Assembly (NCBI GenBank): GCA_029207755.1
Contig: JARCOQ010000002.1
Coordinates: 89,875,087-89,939,086, forward strand
Reading direction: 5' to 3'
DNA length: 64,000 nt
From: Chamaea fasciata
Taxonomy: Eukaryota > Chordata > Aves > Passeriformes > Sylviidae
This document shows, piece by piece, positions 54,501 to 61,851 of the stretch. The position numbers were made by a program, and so were the translations under genes. The notes beneath the pieces were generated by a model, which made no database searches, was not told where the DNA came from, and worked only from the letters and a program-made list of their open reading frames with translations. Position 1 is the stretch's first letter. Each line of letters opens with the position of its first letter.

Positions 54501-57500
54501 ATGCTCATCAGTTACTGAGTGCTGGGGTTTTGCTGTACTGGTTCTGCTAATCATGATATATTTTATTTTGCATTTAGCATTTCATCAACCATGAAAGAAT
54601 CTAGACTTAAAATGGATGGGTCACAGTGAAATAGAACTTCAAGACAAAAACAGAAATAGATTTAAGTGGAATGGTGAATTTGAAATAGACTTTTTTCCTT
54701 AGTGCAACAGAATTTGTATTCATATTCAATTTAAATAACAAATAAAAAATGAAGTATTGAGTCATTACAGGGACCAGGTAATTGTCAGACCTACACTGGG
54801 TTAAATTCAAATTATTCTGTAATATCTGCTCAAAGGTAGTCTAGTTAAAATAGAAGCAACCGAGTAAGCAATTTCTTTTCCTTTCCACTCCCTTTTGTCC
54901 TGCTGCAATGCATATAATTTTTAGGTAGAGGAATATAACATTTATGCTACATTTCTGTGCTTATATAAGTCTCTGCAATCTCACCGATGGCTGCAAATTT
55001 GTTGAAGCTGCCCTAAACCATTCCAATAAAATATACTCAGTTATGTCCCAGGGACTTACCACTGTCTTCTGTTGTAAACCCTTTCAATCTCATTTCCACA
55101 ACTTTTAAAACCATCAGCTCAGCCTCAGCAAAGACAGTGTTAAAAGACTCACTGTGAATGGTTCTCAAGGCATGAAGCACAATTAAACTTTCTAGTTATT
55201 CTTTTAGTCTGTTCCCCAGAAACCCAATCTTCCAGCAGCCAAATCATCTGTAAATGTTATAAGCAGAAAGCAGTTTTCCTTGTTCCACGCTGGGAAATGC
55301 AAGCAGGCACTAATCCCAAGCATACTGGACGCTTAGGTCTCCACAGTACTTGTGTAAATGACACAACATGTCAAGGAATACATACTTTAACTGCTGTTTA
55401 CCCATCTTATGGCTTTTTCAGACATTTTACTTTTGCTAAGGACAGAAGCATAGAAAACCACGAGGCAGATTAGAAGAAAAGTGAAAAATCAAACAACCCT
55501 AATATGTTATGCCTGTTAGTAAGGTAGCATGAATCCTGTGGAAATAAAGCTCTTTTAATCTGCCCAGCACTGAGCCTGCAACTTGGAACCTGCTGTTCAT
55601 CCTGGTCTCTGATGTGGAAATCAGGAGCAATAGTTCTTAATTAAGCTGTTTTGTTAGTAACAACATTAATGACCCCTGACCTACTGTAGATTTTTGTCTC
55701 ACAGGTCATGTCCCATTTGGATTCTCTACTTTTCAATGGTGGTGAGCTGACATGGCAGCCTTTACCACTATGGGGGAACTAAGTCATAATTCTCTCCTCT
55801 ACCCACCTGTGAATGTCCATAAAACTTGATAGAATTGCACACCTTTGAAGCCTCTACCTCCCTCCTGAATTTGCCTGAAACTGGTCAACATATTCAAAAA
55901 AATAGAACAGGGAACAGAAAAAGACAGAGACAAATGTCACAGCTTTATAAATCTTATTTCTTTGTGAAACCCAGCTAGAAACAGGAGTAAAAAGCAAGGG
56001 AATTCTTGCAGATACACTAATGACACTTACAGGTAATGCAAAATAAGAGGGATACTATGAAGGAGTGATATTATGACTACTTGTAAGTAAAGTAGTTACT
56101 TGTTAGCAAAATGCAAGCTAAATCCATCAGTTCCTCCTCTGAGCTTAACACCACTCTTGATTTATACCAGTGAAAGCTCTGCATTATGAAATCAATCATA
56201 ATTCATGATGCTTGGCTATAATCAGTCTACTGTGAAGTGCCCATCCGACATGCTGTTCTTCAACCACCACTGTTACTTTTTGCAAAGAGAGGAAGAAAAT
56301 TGTTAAGAATTTCTGCAAATTCCTTCCTCCTTAGTACACCTTTTACCTAGATGCCTCAAGGACTTCCTATTACTTTCTCATAAAAGCAAAGGATTTGGGA
56401 AGCCAAGCTAAATCTACAAACAAATCACACGGTATCTCAGATTCTGTCTGACATAGGCAGGCGATCTTTACAGCAAGAGCTCTGGAGTTTTTTCTTCTAT
56501 TTAACACACATAGTTTCAGGAAAGTGTTCCTGACTTAAACTTGCACAGGATGAGATCGTCTGCTGGGGTGGAGCTGATCATGTGACTTGTTGCTGTTCAA
56601 ACTGCTATTTTGCTCTCTTCCCATCCTTTTCCCAGTGACGTGGTCCTGGCCAAGCTCTGGCACTTAAGTGATTCTGCCCTCGGTCAATTTAACTCACTAA
56701 ACCAGCAGAAAGGTAAATTCAGTAAAACAAAGTAAGCTGCTTTTGTTTTGCCTTGTACAAAGGAACTTAGCAGCCCATTCATGCTTCTCTAAAACTTCCC
56801 AGAAGTGGTGAAACAAATGACTAAACATTTTGAGGCAGATGAAGCAGTTTTAAGTCAACTGGAAATCCCTGCTTTTCATATTTAATACACTCTAATTTAA
56901 AAAAAAAAAAAAAAAAAAAAAGGAAAAATTAAAAAGGCTGTTACTTACTATTTGTCTTCTGTTTTCTACCAGGTAGATTCCAACAATCCCTAGGAAAGAT
57001 CCAAAGCCAAGCTAAGGCAAAGAACAAAACCAACAGAAATGCATGAGGTCAGCTTATCTGGACAATGTACCGACACATACAGTGATATCTGAGCTAATGC
57101 ACCACACAGATGGGTTAAATGGGGCAGGTCAAGGGAAAAGGTGGAAGGTACTGTTGGACATAAATCCTATAATGTAATGGGAAATGGCCAGGACTGCAGC
57201 TCTTTGATAATTCAGTGCAAAATTTGTCATGTAATAAACAGAAGTCTGCATAGACACACATCTATAACCTGACTTCTGTTTCCATTCTCATGTACAGTTT
57301 TACACATTGTAAAGCAAAGACTAAGTAAAGTAGGAGAAAAAAACACATTCAGTCCACACACTATAATTTTTGAAAATTGCAAAGCTCTAAGCAATTGCAG
57401 ACAGTTTTGCTCAAAAAAATTGATGTGTTCCCCAAAGTTCAAACCCTTAGAGTTGCACTTGTTTGATTTTCATGAGTAGACACTATCACACACCCCAGAA

Positions 57501-60500
57501 AAAAAATCCTTGCTAAAACGCTAAAAGGACCAGCGCAGTCATCTGCATGACAAACAGCCACAGGAGAGAGAGGGGAGGAAGGGACACTGAAGTAAGCTGG
57601 CCCTAATGCTCCAATGTTGTTTCAACATTGGAATGGTAGGAGAAGCCTCCATCTTATGATGGGCCCCTGAAGGTTTGGAGCAGTAGGAACCCCTTGGATT
57701 CACAGTACCAGCCCCTCTCTGTAATGAGGCCTCTGAACCGAGCTCAGAGCCTCTCCTCCAAGCACAAAGTAAGGTTTTAAGGACTACATGTCCCAGCCAA
57801 GGGCTTAAGCAATGCCCGTAAATTCCTCTCTGTTCCGCACAAGTGCTCCCAGCAGAAAGCAAATCCCCTGCAAGCACTTTACTCGCTCAGTATCACAAGA
57901 GGAATCTGTCACTCGCTTTCAAGAAAGCAAATGTAGGGAAAGGAGATTTGCTCTTGAGTGCTTTGGGAAAATTTATGTGAAAGGGAGGCACAAGGACTAA
58001 AAGCAGAGACTTTGAAAGAGCGGGCAAGCGCACACATGCTGACAGCTATATAGTAGAGATACTTGGAACTGTGAGCAAGGACACTCTGTTCAGGGGACAG
58101 CAACTTTGTAAATTAAGATAACTATATCAAAATGACATCTGGTTCCAAGCCCCATTTTTCATCCCAACAGGAACAATCCATAAAGCCTCAGTTATGGCTG
58201 ATGCAGGGAACACAAAATGAGTAAAATCTACATGAATAAAAAGAATGATCAAACACAGGACAATAACAATTAAATCAGAAATAGCAGAACCATAGAGATC
58301 ATGAAAGTCACAGCATTACTGAGATTGTTTTAGAGTCATATGAGCAAGGTTTTTGTCTGTTTAGACAACAGGCTATTTGGGAGCTCTGGGAGTCCAGGTC
58401 AGTATGGTGCTGGGACAACTGGACTCTGTTGAAAGAGTATAAAAATAGCAAACAAAAATAATACAGTAAGTAGTCACAGAGAAGTGACATTAAATATTTA
58501 AGTATAAACAATATTTATAAGGAAATGAGGTTGAAGCAGTTCCAACTCTGTCTTTGCAGACTATTCCAAAAACACAGTCCAAACAGGTGCTCAAGCAGTA
58601 ATCTACTAAATGCAGAAACTTTCCAAAGCATAACATTATATTGACTCATCTACACACAGAAATATTTTACATTCAATTACTTTGGATGCATAAGTTTAGG
58701 TAATATCTAGCACTATAAAGAGGTATTTAGAAAAAAGATTTTTTAAAAACAAATTACAAGTGACCACATATGCAGGCAAATTAAGGCACTTAACTCCTCT
58801 TGAAGCCAGTGGGAATTTGGCAGAAAACGAGTGTATTATGGACCTAACCCTGAAGACCTGTTCTGTAAATACTTCTAGAAATAAGTATGTCTATACCAGT
58901 GGATAGTGTTATTCATCTTCACAGGTGTCTTTAAGGCAGGGTTAATTCTGCATGGGTTTTAAGACCAAAATTGCTTACCTAAGGTCAGTGGAGGTTTCAT
59001 CTCATCTACCAGCCGTGAAATTAATATTTTCCTCCTGAAGCCTATGAGAATTAGACCTTATTTTCAATTGAAATTAACAATGTCTGTCCTCACGTTCTTG
59101 CTTTTCTCTGAGCCCAGCAGTTAATTATGTAGTGACAAATTCACTCCCCTGGTTTATGTATATCTAGGAGTTGGGATCAAGGCTGTGCTGGTTTTTTAAG
59201 CTCCCTCTACTGTCAGCAGAGAAGAGAAGCACCTTTTGAGGGCTATTCAGTACACTCTGAAAGAGGTGATGGTGAGAGGGGATTCTGCCTCTCTGTTCTG
59301 CTCTGGTGAGACCCCACCTGGAGTGCTGCGTTCAGTGGGGCACCCAGCACAGCAAGGACATGGGCATGCTGGAGTGAGTATAGAGCAGGGCCACAAAGAG
59401 GGTCAGAGGGCTGGAGCACCTCTCCCATTAGGGCAGGATGAGAAAGTTTGGATTGTTCAGCCTGGGGAAGAGAGGGCTCTGAGGAGACTCAATTACTGCC
59501 TTCCAGTTCCTAGCGATACCTTAAAAGAAAATATGAAGAGACAGGACAAGAGGTAATGCCTTCAAACTGAAAGAAGGTAGGTTTAGATTAGATATTAGGA
59601 AGAAATTCCTTACTGTGGAGGTGGTGGAACTGGAATAGGTTGCCCACAGAAGTTGTGAGTGCCCCATCCCTGGAATTGCACAAGGCCAGGTTGGAAGGGG
59701 CTTTGAGAACTTGGTCTAATGGAAGACGTCCCTGTCCAATGCAGAGGAGTTGAGATAACCTTTAAAGTCCCTGCCATTCCAAACCATTCTATGATTCTAT
59801 GACAGTCCATCTGCCAATGCTGCACTCGATCAGCCACTTCTGGCAGTGAGGCAGAAAGACCACAGTGCTGTCACACACCTCTGACCAGGCTTTTGGCAAG
59901 ATACCACGTAAGATTTGCATACCACTTTTAATCTTGATAAATGTTTGTGATGTTAAATATCTTGATGACATTTACATTGGCAATTACCTATTACTACTTC
60001 TTGGTTATTTCAATAATCCATCATGTGGGCACAAAAAGAATTCTGCATTTTATGAAAAATATTTGGCTCCAATAATAAGTTAAAAGGAAAATTATTAATA
60101 ACAGGTTTTGTTTTCAAAGTATCCTAATAAATTCCTGCATTTCTATCTGGTTATTAATGAAAACAAGACTTTCAAAAATAGTTTAGCAGGTGATATTTTT
60201 CAGGTGAGTGAGTAGACATTGCTTTATTCCTACAAGAAACTAAATGCTGTTTTATGCATACGGGTTTATTACCTATTACACTTGTTAAAAAAAGCAGTTT
60301 AAAAATTAAACTTCTTTCTAGGGATGAATGCAGATAATGTGGTCTTGAAAAAGATTTTATGTCAAATTTTGGAAGAAGAAGAGAACTTTATCAGTATTAA
60401 TCTATCTACTTTAGGTTAATGAAAGGGAAAATAATTCTTTTAAGGTCTTATTCTTGGAACTGCTTTTTGTTCTATTTTTAAAACACCACACCTTATAGAT

Positions 60501-61851
60501 CACTATCCTAAAATTATCTTTCTGAAAGTCCTGTTCTCAACATAACACTAAGATGTAAGAGGAAGTTCTAACTCACAAATTATTAATGGTGTATGTACAG
60601 TATTAGAAGATGCATATCCCTCTTCTCCGGGCATTTCATTCCATAGAGAGCAAGAAATTATGGTACCTTGCAACATACTTTGGCAGTAGTGGAGCCACAC
60701 ATCTAAGTAGTGTCTAACTCTAAACATGTGAATTTCTTTCTTCACCTTGCAGCCTCCACCTCCCCTTGGCTGACTCTGCCCTTCTCCATTTGCTGCCCAT
60801 ACTTCTCACATTTAAAACTCAGCCCAGACTGGTTTTTTGTTTGGTTTGTTTTTTGTTTTGGTTTGTTTGTTTGGTTTGGTTTGGTTTTTGTTGTTGTTGG
60901 TTTTGTTTGTTTTTTTGGGGGTTGTTGTTGTTGTTATTTTGGGTTTTTTATCTCCAGGCATTTACACACTTTGGGATATAACTGATCCTTTCTCCTGAAA
61001 TCAGAAAAGGCCTGGGGGTTGAACCAGCAAGGGGCTGGCAGGGTTACTCCTCCACAGAAGTTACAAAGGCACCACAGGGCAAAGCAGGGCAAAGGAGCTC
61101 AAACTTTGTGCCCATCGGAGGAACGCTTTTAAGCAGTCTGTTCCCAAGCCAAAAACAAGACTAAGGATTTTGGAAACAGGATCTTGTATGAGAGAACTGG
61201 CAGCAAGCCTGCAGGAAAGGATGTCAGGGAGAAGCCCCCACATGTCCATTTGCAGGGCTTTCTCTGCTATGGACACAGCAGAATTCCTGGCACACAGACA
61301 CAGGAGCAGAGTGGCTCTTCCTTCCATCAAAGCAGTAAATTTCTAAAAGGTTGTTCAAATCTATCCCATGCCTACTGTCCAGTCACACAGACACCACCTC
61401 TAATGGAGACCAGTGTGAGTCCAGCACAAAGTTCCCTGAGCCCAGCACAGTGCAGTGCAACGCAACCATGACCTCCTTCTGTCCTCTAACAGCCTCCCCT
61501 TTGGGGCACTTCAGAAAAATAGTTTACCCCCCTGCCTCACAATACACTAGAACTAGACCAAAACAAAGCAGCATCTCTCTCCTGTGAAATGACACGGGAC
61601 TAATAGTCTTTTTTTTTTTTTTTCCCCAATCTATCAGAGCTTCCCATTTACAGCTTATAATAATTTACTCAGATGTACCTAATATTCTAAAATGTTTTTT
61701 TTACTTACAACAATGCCTGGGTAGTAGCCTCCCACAGTAACATTTTCTGTTCGTGTGGTAGCTGCCAGACCTATGGTCAGTATGAAAACAGACACCACCA
61801 GCAGTGCCACGGTGAACCAAAGTGAAGTCTTCTTCCTTTTTGCAAACTGTC
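3335..61851 (-). CDS. TMEM255B: TMEM255B, transmembrane protein 255B (FAM70B); 5' partial, 8 exons
   Basis: Eight minus-strand exons, each bounded by AG and GT, splice into 310 residues plus stop with phases that agree at every junction. Exon lengths are 143, 63, 90, 81, 86, 160, 144 and 168. The product closely resembles vertebrate TMEM255B as I remember it (about 326 residues in human), so only the extreme N-terminus is missing. In partial-protein numbering, hydrophobic segments are about 9-30, 44-61, 69-93 and 182-204. An NVT sequon sits at 36-38, just after segment 1. A Cys-rich loop has cysteines at 108, 128, 135, 144, 146, 147, 152 and 170. The tail is rich in Pro and Ser and ends with PPxY at 305-308, a type of motif that binds WW domains. 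The loop sequence (KCQ..., QTEVTCH) and SLWF after the basic KRKK favour TMEM255B over TMEM255A. The molecular function of this family is poorly known; a membrane location is inferred from the segments. The gene spans at least 58.5 kb. Confidence 0.97.
3503..6143 (-). other. TMEM255B: TMEM255B intron 8
   Basis: This 2.6-kb intron has a gtacag donor and gatacag acceptor. It holds ordinary AT-rich intronic sequence. The open frames within it at about 4340-5110 have no recognisable similarity. No CR1 copy was seen. Confidence 0.85.
6144..6287 (-). CDS. TMEM255B: TMEM255B coding exon 8 (cytoplasmic tail, Pro/Tyr-rich)
   Basis: This 144-nt exon (48 codons, phase 0 to 0) encodes [30 protein letters not shown], then [18 protein letters not shown]. 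The [10 protein letters not shown] core agrees with vertebrate TMEM255B. The acceptor is caacag and the donor is gtacag. A longer 250-residue open frame over the same DNA is out of frame with the gene and spans the splice sites, so it is not real. Confidence 0.94.
6288..12583 (-). other. TMEM255B: TMEM255B intron 7
   Basis: This 6.3-kb intron contains the G/T-rich tract at 7200-7413 and a possible weak LTR-like segment near 12180-12400. No coding sequence or clear interspersed repeat was otherwise recognised. Confidence 0.85.
7200..7413 (+). repeat. G/T-rich low-complexity tract (TTTTGGG-like)
   Basis: About 210 bases are built almost wholly of T runs broken by G pairs and triplets on the plus strand, with only a couple of A and C. 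It generates spurious open frames of Phe/Gly/Val on one strand and Lys/Thr/Gln/Pro on the other. The many GG and GGG groups leave the plus strand able in principle to form G-quadruplexes. A similar tract lies at 60829-60950. Confidence 0.9.
12584..12743 (-). CDS. TMEM255B: TMEM255B coding exon 7 (fourth membrane segment)
   Basis: This 160-nt exon (one base plus 53 codons) encodes [33 protein letters not shown] and the hydrophobic [17 protein letters not shown], then KDM. The acceptor is tttcag and the donor is gtaagg. The YYEF and [14 protein letters not shown] stretches and the closing AFKDM are strongly conserved across the family. Confidence 0.96.
12744..15566 (-). other. TMEM255B: TMEM255B intron 6
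   Basis: This 2.8-kb intron carries the short CR1 copy at 14949-15217. The remainder is unremarkable, with no conserved open frame. Confidence 0.85.
14949..15217 (+). mobile_element. CR1 retrotransposon, 5'-truncated 3' end
   Basis: The text matches the CR1 3' region: gatattaggaagaaattcc, ctgtgagggtggtgagacac, caaggccaggttggatg, then cccttccaacccaaaccatt and a degenerate ATTCTGTGATTC terminus. The 5' truncation is typical of CR1. A small internal tandem duplication (gttgtggat twice) sits near 15051-15068. An open frame across it is not functional. Confidence 0.93.
15567..15652 (-). CDS. TMEM255B: TMEM255B coding exon 6 (Cys-rich loop)
   Basis: This 86-nt exon (28 codons plus two bases, phase 0 to 2) encodes [17 protein letters not shown], then [11 protein letters not shown]. 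It holds the conserved Cys-Tyr-Cys-Cys-Asp-Leu-Tyr core of the family. The acceptor is tggcag and the donor is gtaagt. The final AA joins the first T of the next exon to make an Asn codon. Confidence 0.95.
15653..19474 (-). other. TMEM255B: TMEM255B intron 5
   Basis: This 3.8-kb intron shows no recognisable repeat family, and its open frames (for example 16675-16995 and 18309-18647) match nothing I know. I see nothing else to report in it. Confidence 0.8.
19475..19555 (-). CDS. TMEM255B: TMEM255B coding exon 5 (start of extramembrane loop)
   Basis: This 81-nt exon (27 codons, phase 0 to 0) encodes [19 protein letters not shown], then LYDAYQTE. The CQFYSSGxGxLYD run is diagnostic for TMEM255B rather than TMEM255A. 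The acceptor is tttacag and the donor is gtaaac, the weakest donor match of the gene but still plausible. Confidence 0.95.
20436..20482 (+). repeat. A/C-rich low-complexity stretch
   Basis: A run of A interrupted by single or triple C (aaacaaacccaaacaaac and similar) lies just before a CR1 copy. It mirrors on the opposite strand the G/T-rich tracts seen elsewhere in the window. Confidence 0.7.
20555..21410 (+). mobile_element. CR1 retrotransposon, about 0.86 kb, 3' end intact
   Basis: It follows the CR1 consensus from the end of ORF2 through the 3' UTR: ggagggctctgcaaagtgac, aacatgagccagcagtgt, ccaagaaggccagtgg, ggtgaggccacacctcga, tggttgtttagtctggag, ggttggactcaacgatct. It finishes with octamer repeats GTGATTCT, GTGATTCT and GCGATTCT at 21383-21406. 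The crisp octamers and good match suggest a younger copy than the one at 22040-24126. Confidence 0.95.
22040..24126 (+). mobile_element. Old, long CR1 retrotransposon with decayed ORF2 (reverse transcriptase)
   Basis: About 2.1 kb follows the CR1 ORF2 and 3' region in order: ttcagaatctggagaggatg, gataaacaaggagcttcag, gggttaggaaagccaaag, cagcatggatttacaaagg, acaagctgatgaaatatggg, ccaggggtcaatactaggg, gctggagaaatggcccaca, aggaacctcaacaagttcag, cacctagggaggaataatc. It ends with the CR1 tail and aactctgattctgtg. Many indels and stops break the reverse-transcriptase frame, so it is a dead copy. The 5' boundary is approximate. Confidence 0.9.
24521..24551. repeat. Perfect 12-bp inverted repeat with 7-nt loop
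   Basis: ACAAGCACACTT at 24521-24532 pairs exactly with AAGTGTGCTTGT at 24540-24551 across the loop tccatcc. It could form a stem-loop in DNA or transcript. The stem is too short on its own for a typical microRNA precursor. Confidence 0.9.
25302..25334 (+). repeat. TG/TA dinucleotide microsatellite
   Basis: A short imperfect run of TA, TG and TA dinucleotides (tatatatgtgtgtgtgtatg, then tatatata). It gives a run of Tyr/Thr/His in the reverse frame and has no coding meaning. Confidence 0.85.
28663..28713 (+). repeat. A/C then T-rich low-complexity stretch
   Basis: aaaaacaaaaacaaacaaac is followed by two T runs and an AT-rich stretch, just upstream of a CR1 tail fragment. Confidence 0.7.
28768..28848 (+). 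mobile_element. CR1 3' tail fragment
   Basis: Only the last 80 or so bases of a CR1 remain: tggcagtgttaagtttacat, gatcatcttaaaggtctttt, ccaacctaaataattctac, cattctatga. It is severely 5'-truncated, as is common for CR1. Confidence 0.85.
31076..31232 (-). mobile_element. tRNA-Ile-derived SINE with CR1 tail (TguSINE1-like)
   Basis: On the minus strand the head reads like a tRNA. An A-box-like TAGTGCAGTTGG lies at 31210-31221, an anticodon-arm-like segment follows, and a B-box-like GGTTTGATCCC lies at 31166-31176. The body resembles tRNA-Ile. The tail (31078-31140) is the 3' end of a CR1 (GAGTTGGACTTGATGATCC, then CTTCCAATTCAGAATATTC). A tRNA-Ile head fused to a CR1-X-type tail is the structure of TguSINE1, a SINE family of passerine birds. 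The B box has the usual GGTTC changed to GGTTT, so the copy has decayed. Confidence 0.85.
33933..33953 (+). repeat. AAAT/AATA tetranucleotide microsatellite
   Basis: A short run of about five AAAT units follows A-rich sequence. Confidence 0.8.
34011..34052. repeat. 11-bp inverted repeat, AT-rich
   Basis: ATTCAATATAT at 34011-34021 pairs exactly with ATATATTGAAT at 34042-34052 around a 20-nt spacer. The high AT content makes chance formation plausible. Confidence 0.7.
35674..36260 (-). mobile_element. CR1 retrotransposon, reverse orientation, about 0.59 kb
   Basis: The 3' terminus is at the left (ttcacagaatcacaaaatat, ttgggttggaaaagaccttt). It then runs backwards through the CR1 tail: gaccaggctgctcagagtcc, ctctctgggcaatctgtttc, ctctccaggctaaacaactc, catctttgtggcccttgtct, gcactccaggtagggtctca. 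It is 5'-truncated, and open frames across it are repeat-derived. Confidence 0.94.
36818..37549. repeat. 16-bp minisatellite, about 44 tandem units
   Basis: The unit is GCTGGGCAGGGTCACT or a close variant, repeated about 44 times by my count. The main variant classes differ at the last bases (TCACT, TCTCT, TCAGT). Some units have GGGG instead of GGG (17 bp), GGA instead of GGG, or GCAGGGCAG instead of GCTGGGCAG. The last unit degenerates near 37535. The unit carries GGGCAGG, close to the classical Jeffreys minisatellite core GGGCAGGANG. Because 16 is not a multiple of 3 and the unit has no stop, several frames stay open and give an artefactual 16-residue protein repeat ([19 protein letters not shown]). 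Confidence 0.97.
40111..40440 (-). mobile_element. CR1 retrotransposon, reverse orientation, about 0.33 kb
   Basis: It starts at its 3' end (ttacagaatcacaggatcat, cagggttggaagagatcttc, atccagtccaacc) and continues with gactccaccaccttcctggg, ccactctctcagtatccaat, cagactaaacaaccccagtt and ccctcagcc. It is a 5'-truncated copy. Confidence 0.92.
41498..41587 (-). CDS. TMEM255B: TMEM255B coding exon 4 (third membrane segment)
   Basis: This 90-nt exon (30 codons, phase 0 to 0) lies between a ttctcag acceptor and a gtaagt donor. It encodes [18 protein letters not shown], then [12 protein letters not shown], a highly conserved TMEM255 membrane segment with its paired cysteines and the acidic VDG turn. 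It is isolated by introns of about 15.4 and 21.9 kb. Confidence 0.96.
42854..42888 (+). repeat. AATGT pentanucleotide microsatellite, 7 units
   Basis: Seven exact tandem copies of AATGT are followed by AT. Perfect purity suggests it is length-variable among individuals. Confidence 0.95.
47352..47378. repeat. Perfect 10-bp inverted repeat, 7-nt loop
   Basis: AGTAGTCCCT at 47352-47361 pairs exactly with AGGGACTACT at 47369-47378. Confidence 0.85.
48367..48382 (+). repeat. T16 homopolymer
   Basis: Sixteen consecutive T are followed by CCCC. Confidence 0.9.
48651..48666 (+). repeat. T16 homopolymer
   Basis: Sixteen consecutive T are followed by AAAT. Confidence 0.9.
49003..49026 (-). other. 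Exon-like 24-nt segment in intron 3 (candidate microexon)
   Basis: On the gene strand a pyrimidine-rich tract with ttcttctag precedes 24 nt that end before gtaata. The segment is open in phase 0 (TEFHVLKR) and would insert eight residues between exons 3 and 4 without changing frame. I do not know such an insertion in the family, and short AG-to-GT windows occur by chance, so this is a weak candidate. Confidence 0.12.
52198..52256 (-). other. Exon-like 59-nt segment in intron 3 (candidate cryptic or poison exon)
   Basis: The segment is bounded by a strong acceptor (ttctttctttcag) and a good donor (GAG then gtaaaa). Spliced after exon 3 it would give Cys then TGA, a premature stop. In its other frame it is open and reads [19 protein letters not shown], ending in phase 0. 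I recognise no homologue. Its status is uncertain. Confidence 0.15.
52400..52610. promoter_or_regulatory. Candidate intronic enhancer: clustered TCF/LEF-, homeodomain- and FOX-like motifs
   Basis: About 200 bases contain ATCAAAG at 52403-52409 and palindromic TTTGATCAAA at 52513-52522 (both TCF/LEF-like). They also contain TTAATTAG at 52467-52474, TAATTAG at 52502-52508 and CTAATTAG at 52599-52606 (homeodomain-like), and GCAAACA at 52562-52568 (FOX-like). The motif matches are seen directly; enhancer activity is inference, and AT-rich DNA produces such matches by chance. Confidence 0.2.
52625..52641 (+). repeat. T9-G8 homopolymer junction
   Basis: Nine T are followed directly by eight G, then a short TGTATATAT run. 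Confidence 0.85.
56899..56921 (+). repeat. A23 homopolymer next to the exon 3 donor
   Basis: Twenty-three A on the plus strand (T on the gene strand) begin 28 bases inside intron 3. On the transcript this is a U-rich tract just downstream of a 5' splice site, a position where TIA-1-type proteins can aid U1 recruitment; that role is inference. Confidence 0.9.
56949..57011 (-). CDS. TMEM255B: TMEM255B coding exon 3 (second membrane segment)
   Basis: This 63-nt exon (21 codons, phase 0 to 0) encodes [20 protein letters not shown] plus Ile, the family's second hydrophobic segment followed by the basic ENRRQ turn. The acceptor is ccttag and the donor is gtaagt. A run of 23 A on the plus strand (T on the coding strand) begins 28 bases beyond the donor. 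Confidence 0.95.
57610..57632. repeat. Perfect 10-bp inverted repeat, 3-nt loop
   Basis: TCCAATGTTG at 57610-57619 pairs exactly with CAACATTGGA at 57623-57632 around a TTT loop. Confidence 0.85.
59235..59802 (+). mobile_element. CR1 retrotransposon, about 0.57 kb, 3' end intact
   Basis: CR1 landmarks appear in order: tgctctggtgagaccccacc, tggagtgctgcgttcag, agggctggagcacctctccc, ttgttcagcctggggaagag, gatattaggaagaaattcct, caaggccaggttggaagg, ccattccaaaccattctatg. It ends with ATTCTATGATTCTATGA. Small internal deletions are present. Confidence 0.95.
60829..60950 (+). repeat. G/T-rich low-complexity tract
   Basis: About 120 bases of T runs broken by G or GG, including GTT trinucleotide runs, a GGGGG group and one isolated A. 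It resembles the tract at 7200-7413 and yields artefactual Phe/Val/Cys-rich open frames. Confidence 0.9.
61609..61623 (+). repeat. T15 homopolymer
   Basis: Fifteen consecutive T are followed by CCCC, near the exon 2 donor on the opposite strand. Confidence 0.9.
61709..61851 (-). CDS. TMEM255B: TMEM255B coding exon 2 (first membrane segment)
   Basis: The 143-nt exon follows a long pyrimidine tract and ctacag acceptor and ends before gtaagt. Its first two bases complete a codon begun in the missing exon 1, so it enters in phase 1 and leaves in phase 0. It encodes [12 protein letters not shown], a hydrophobic helix ([17 protein letters not shown]), the [13 protein letters not shown] signature of the TMEM255 family with its NVT sequon, and GIV, which leads into the second membrane segment. 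Confidence 0.96.

Larger units (their letters stand above)
41588..56948 (-). other. TMEM255B: TMEM255B intron 3 (about 15.4 kb)
   Basis: The intron has a gtaagt donor and ttctcag acceptor. It lacks any clear CR1 copy, unlike intron 4. It contains a pentanucleotide microsatellite (42854-42888), T and A homopolymers, two exon-like segments on the gene strand (52198-52256 and 49003-49026), and a cluster of transcription-factor-like motifs at 52400-52610. Open frames near 42040-42590, 45240-45850 and 53280-54070 match nothing I recognise. Confidence 0.85.
57012..61708 (-). other. TMEM255B: TMEM255B intron 2
   Basis: This 4.7-kb intron contains a 10-bp hairpin at 57610-57632, a CR1 copy at 59235-59802, a G/T-rich tract at 60829-60950 and a T15 run at 61609-61623. 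No coding sequence was recognised. Confidence 0.85.
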
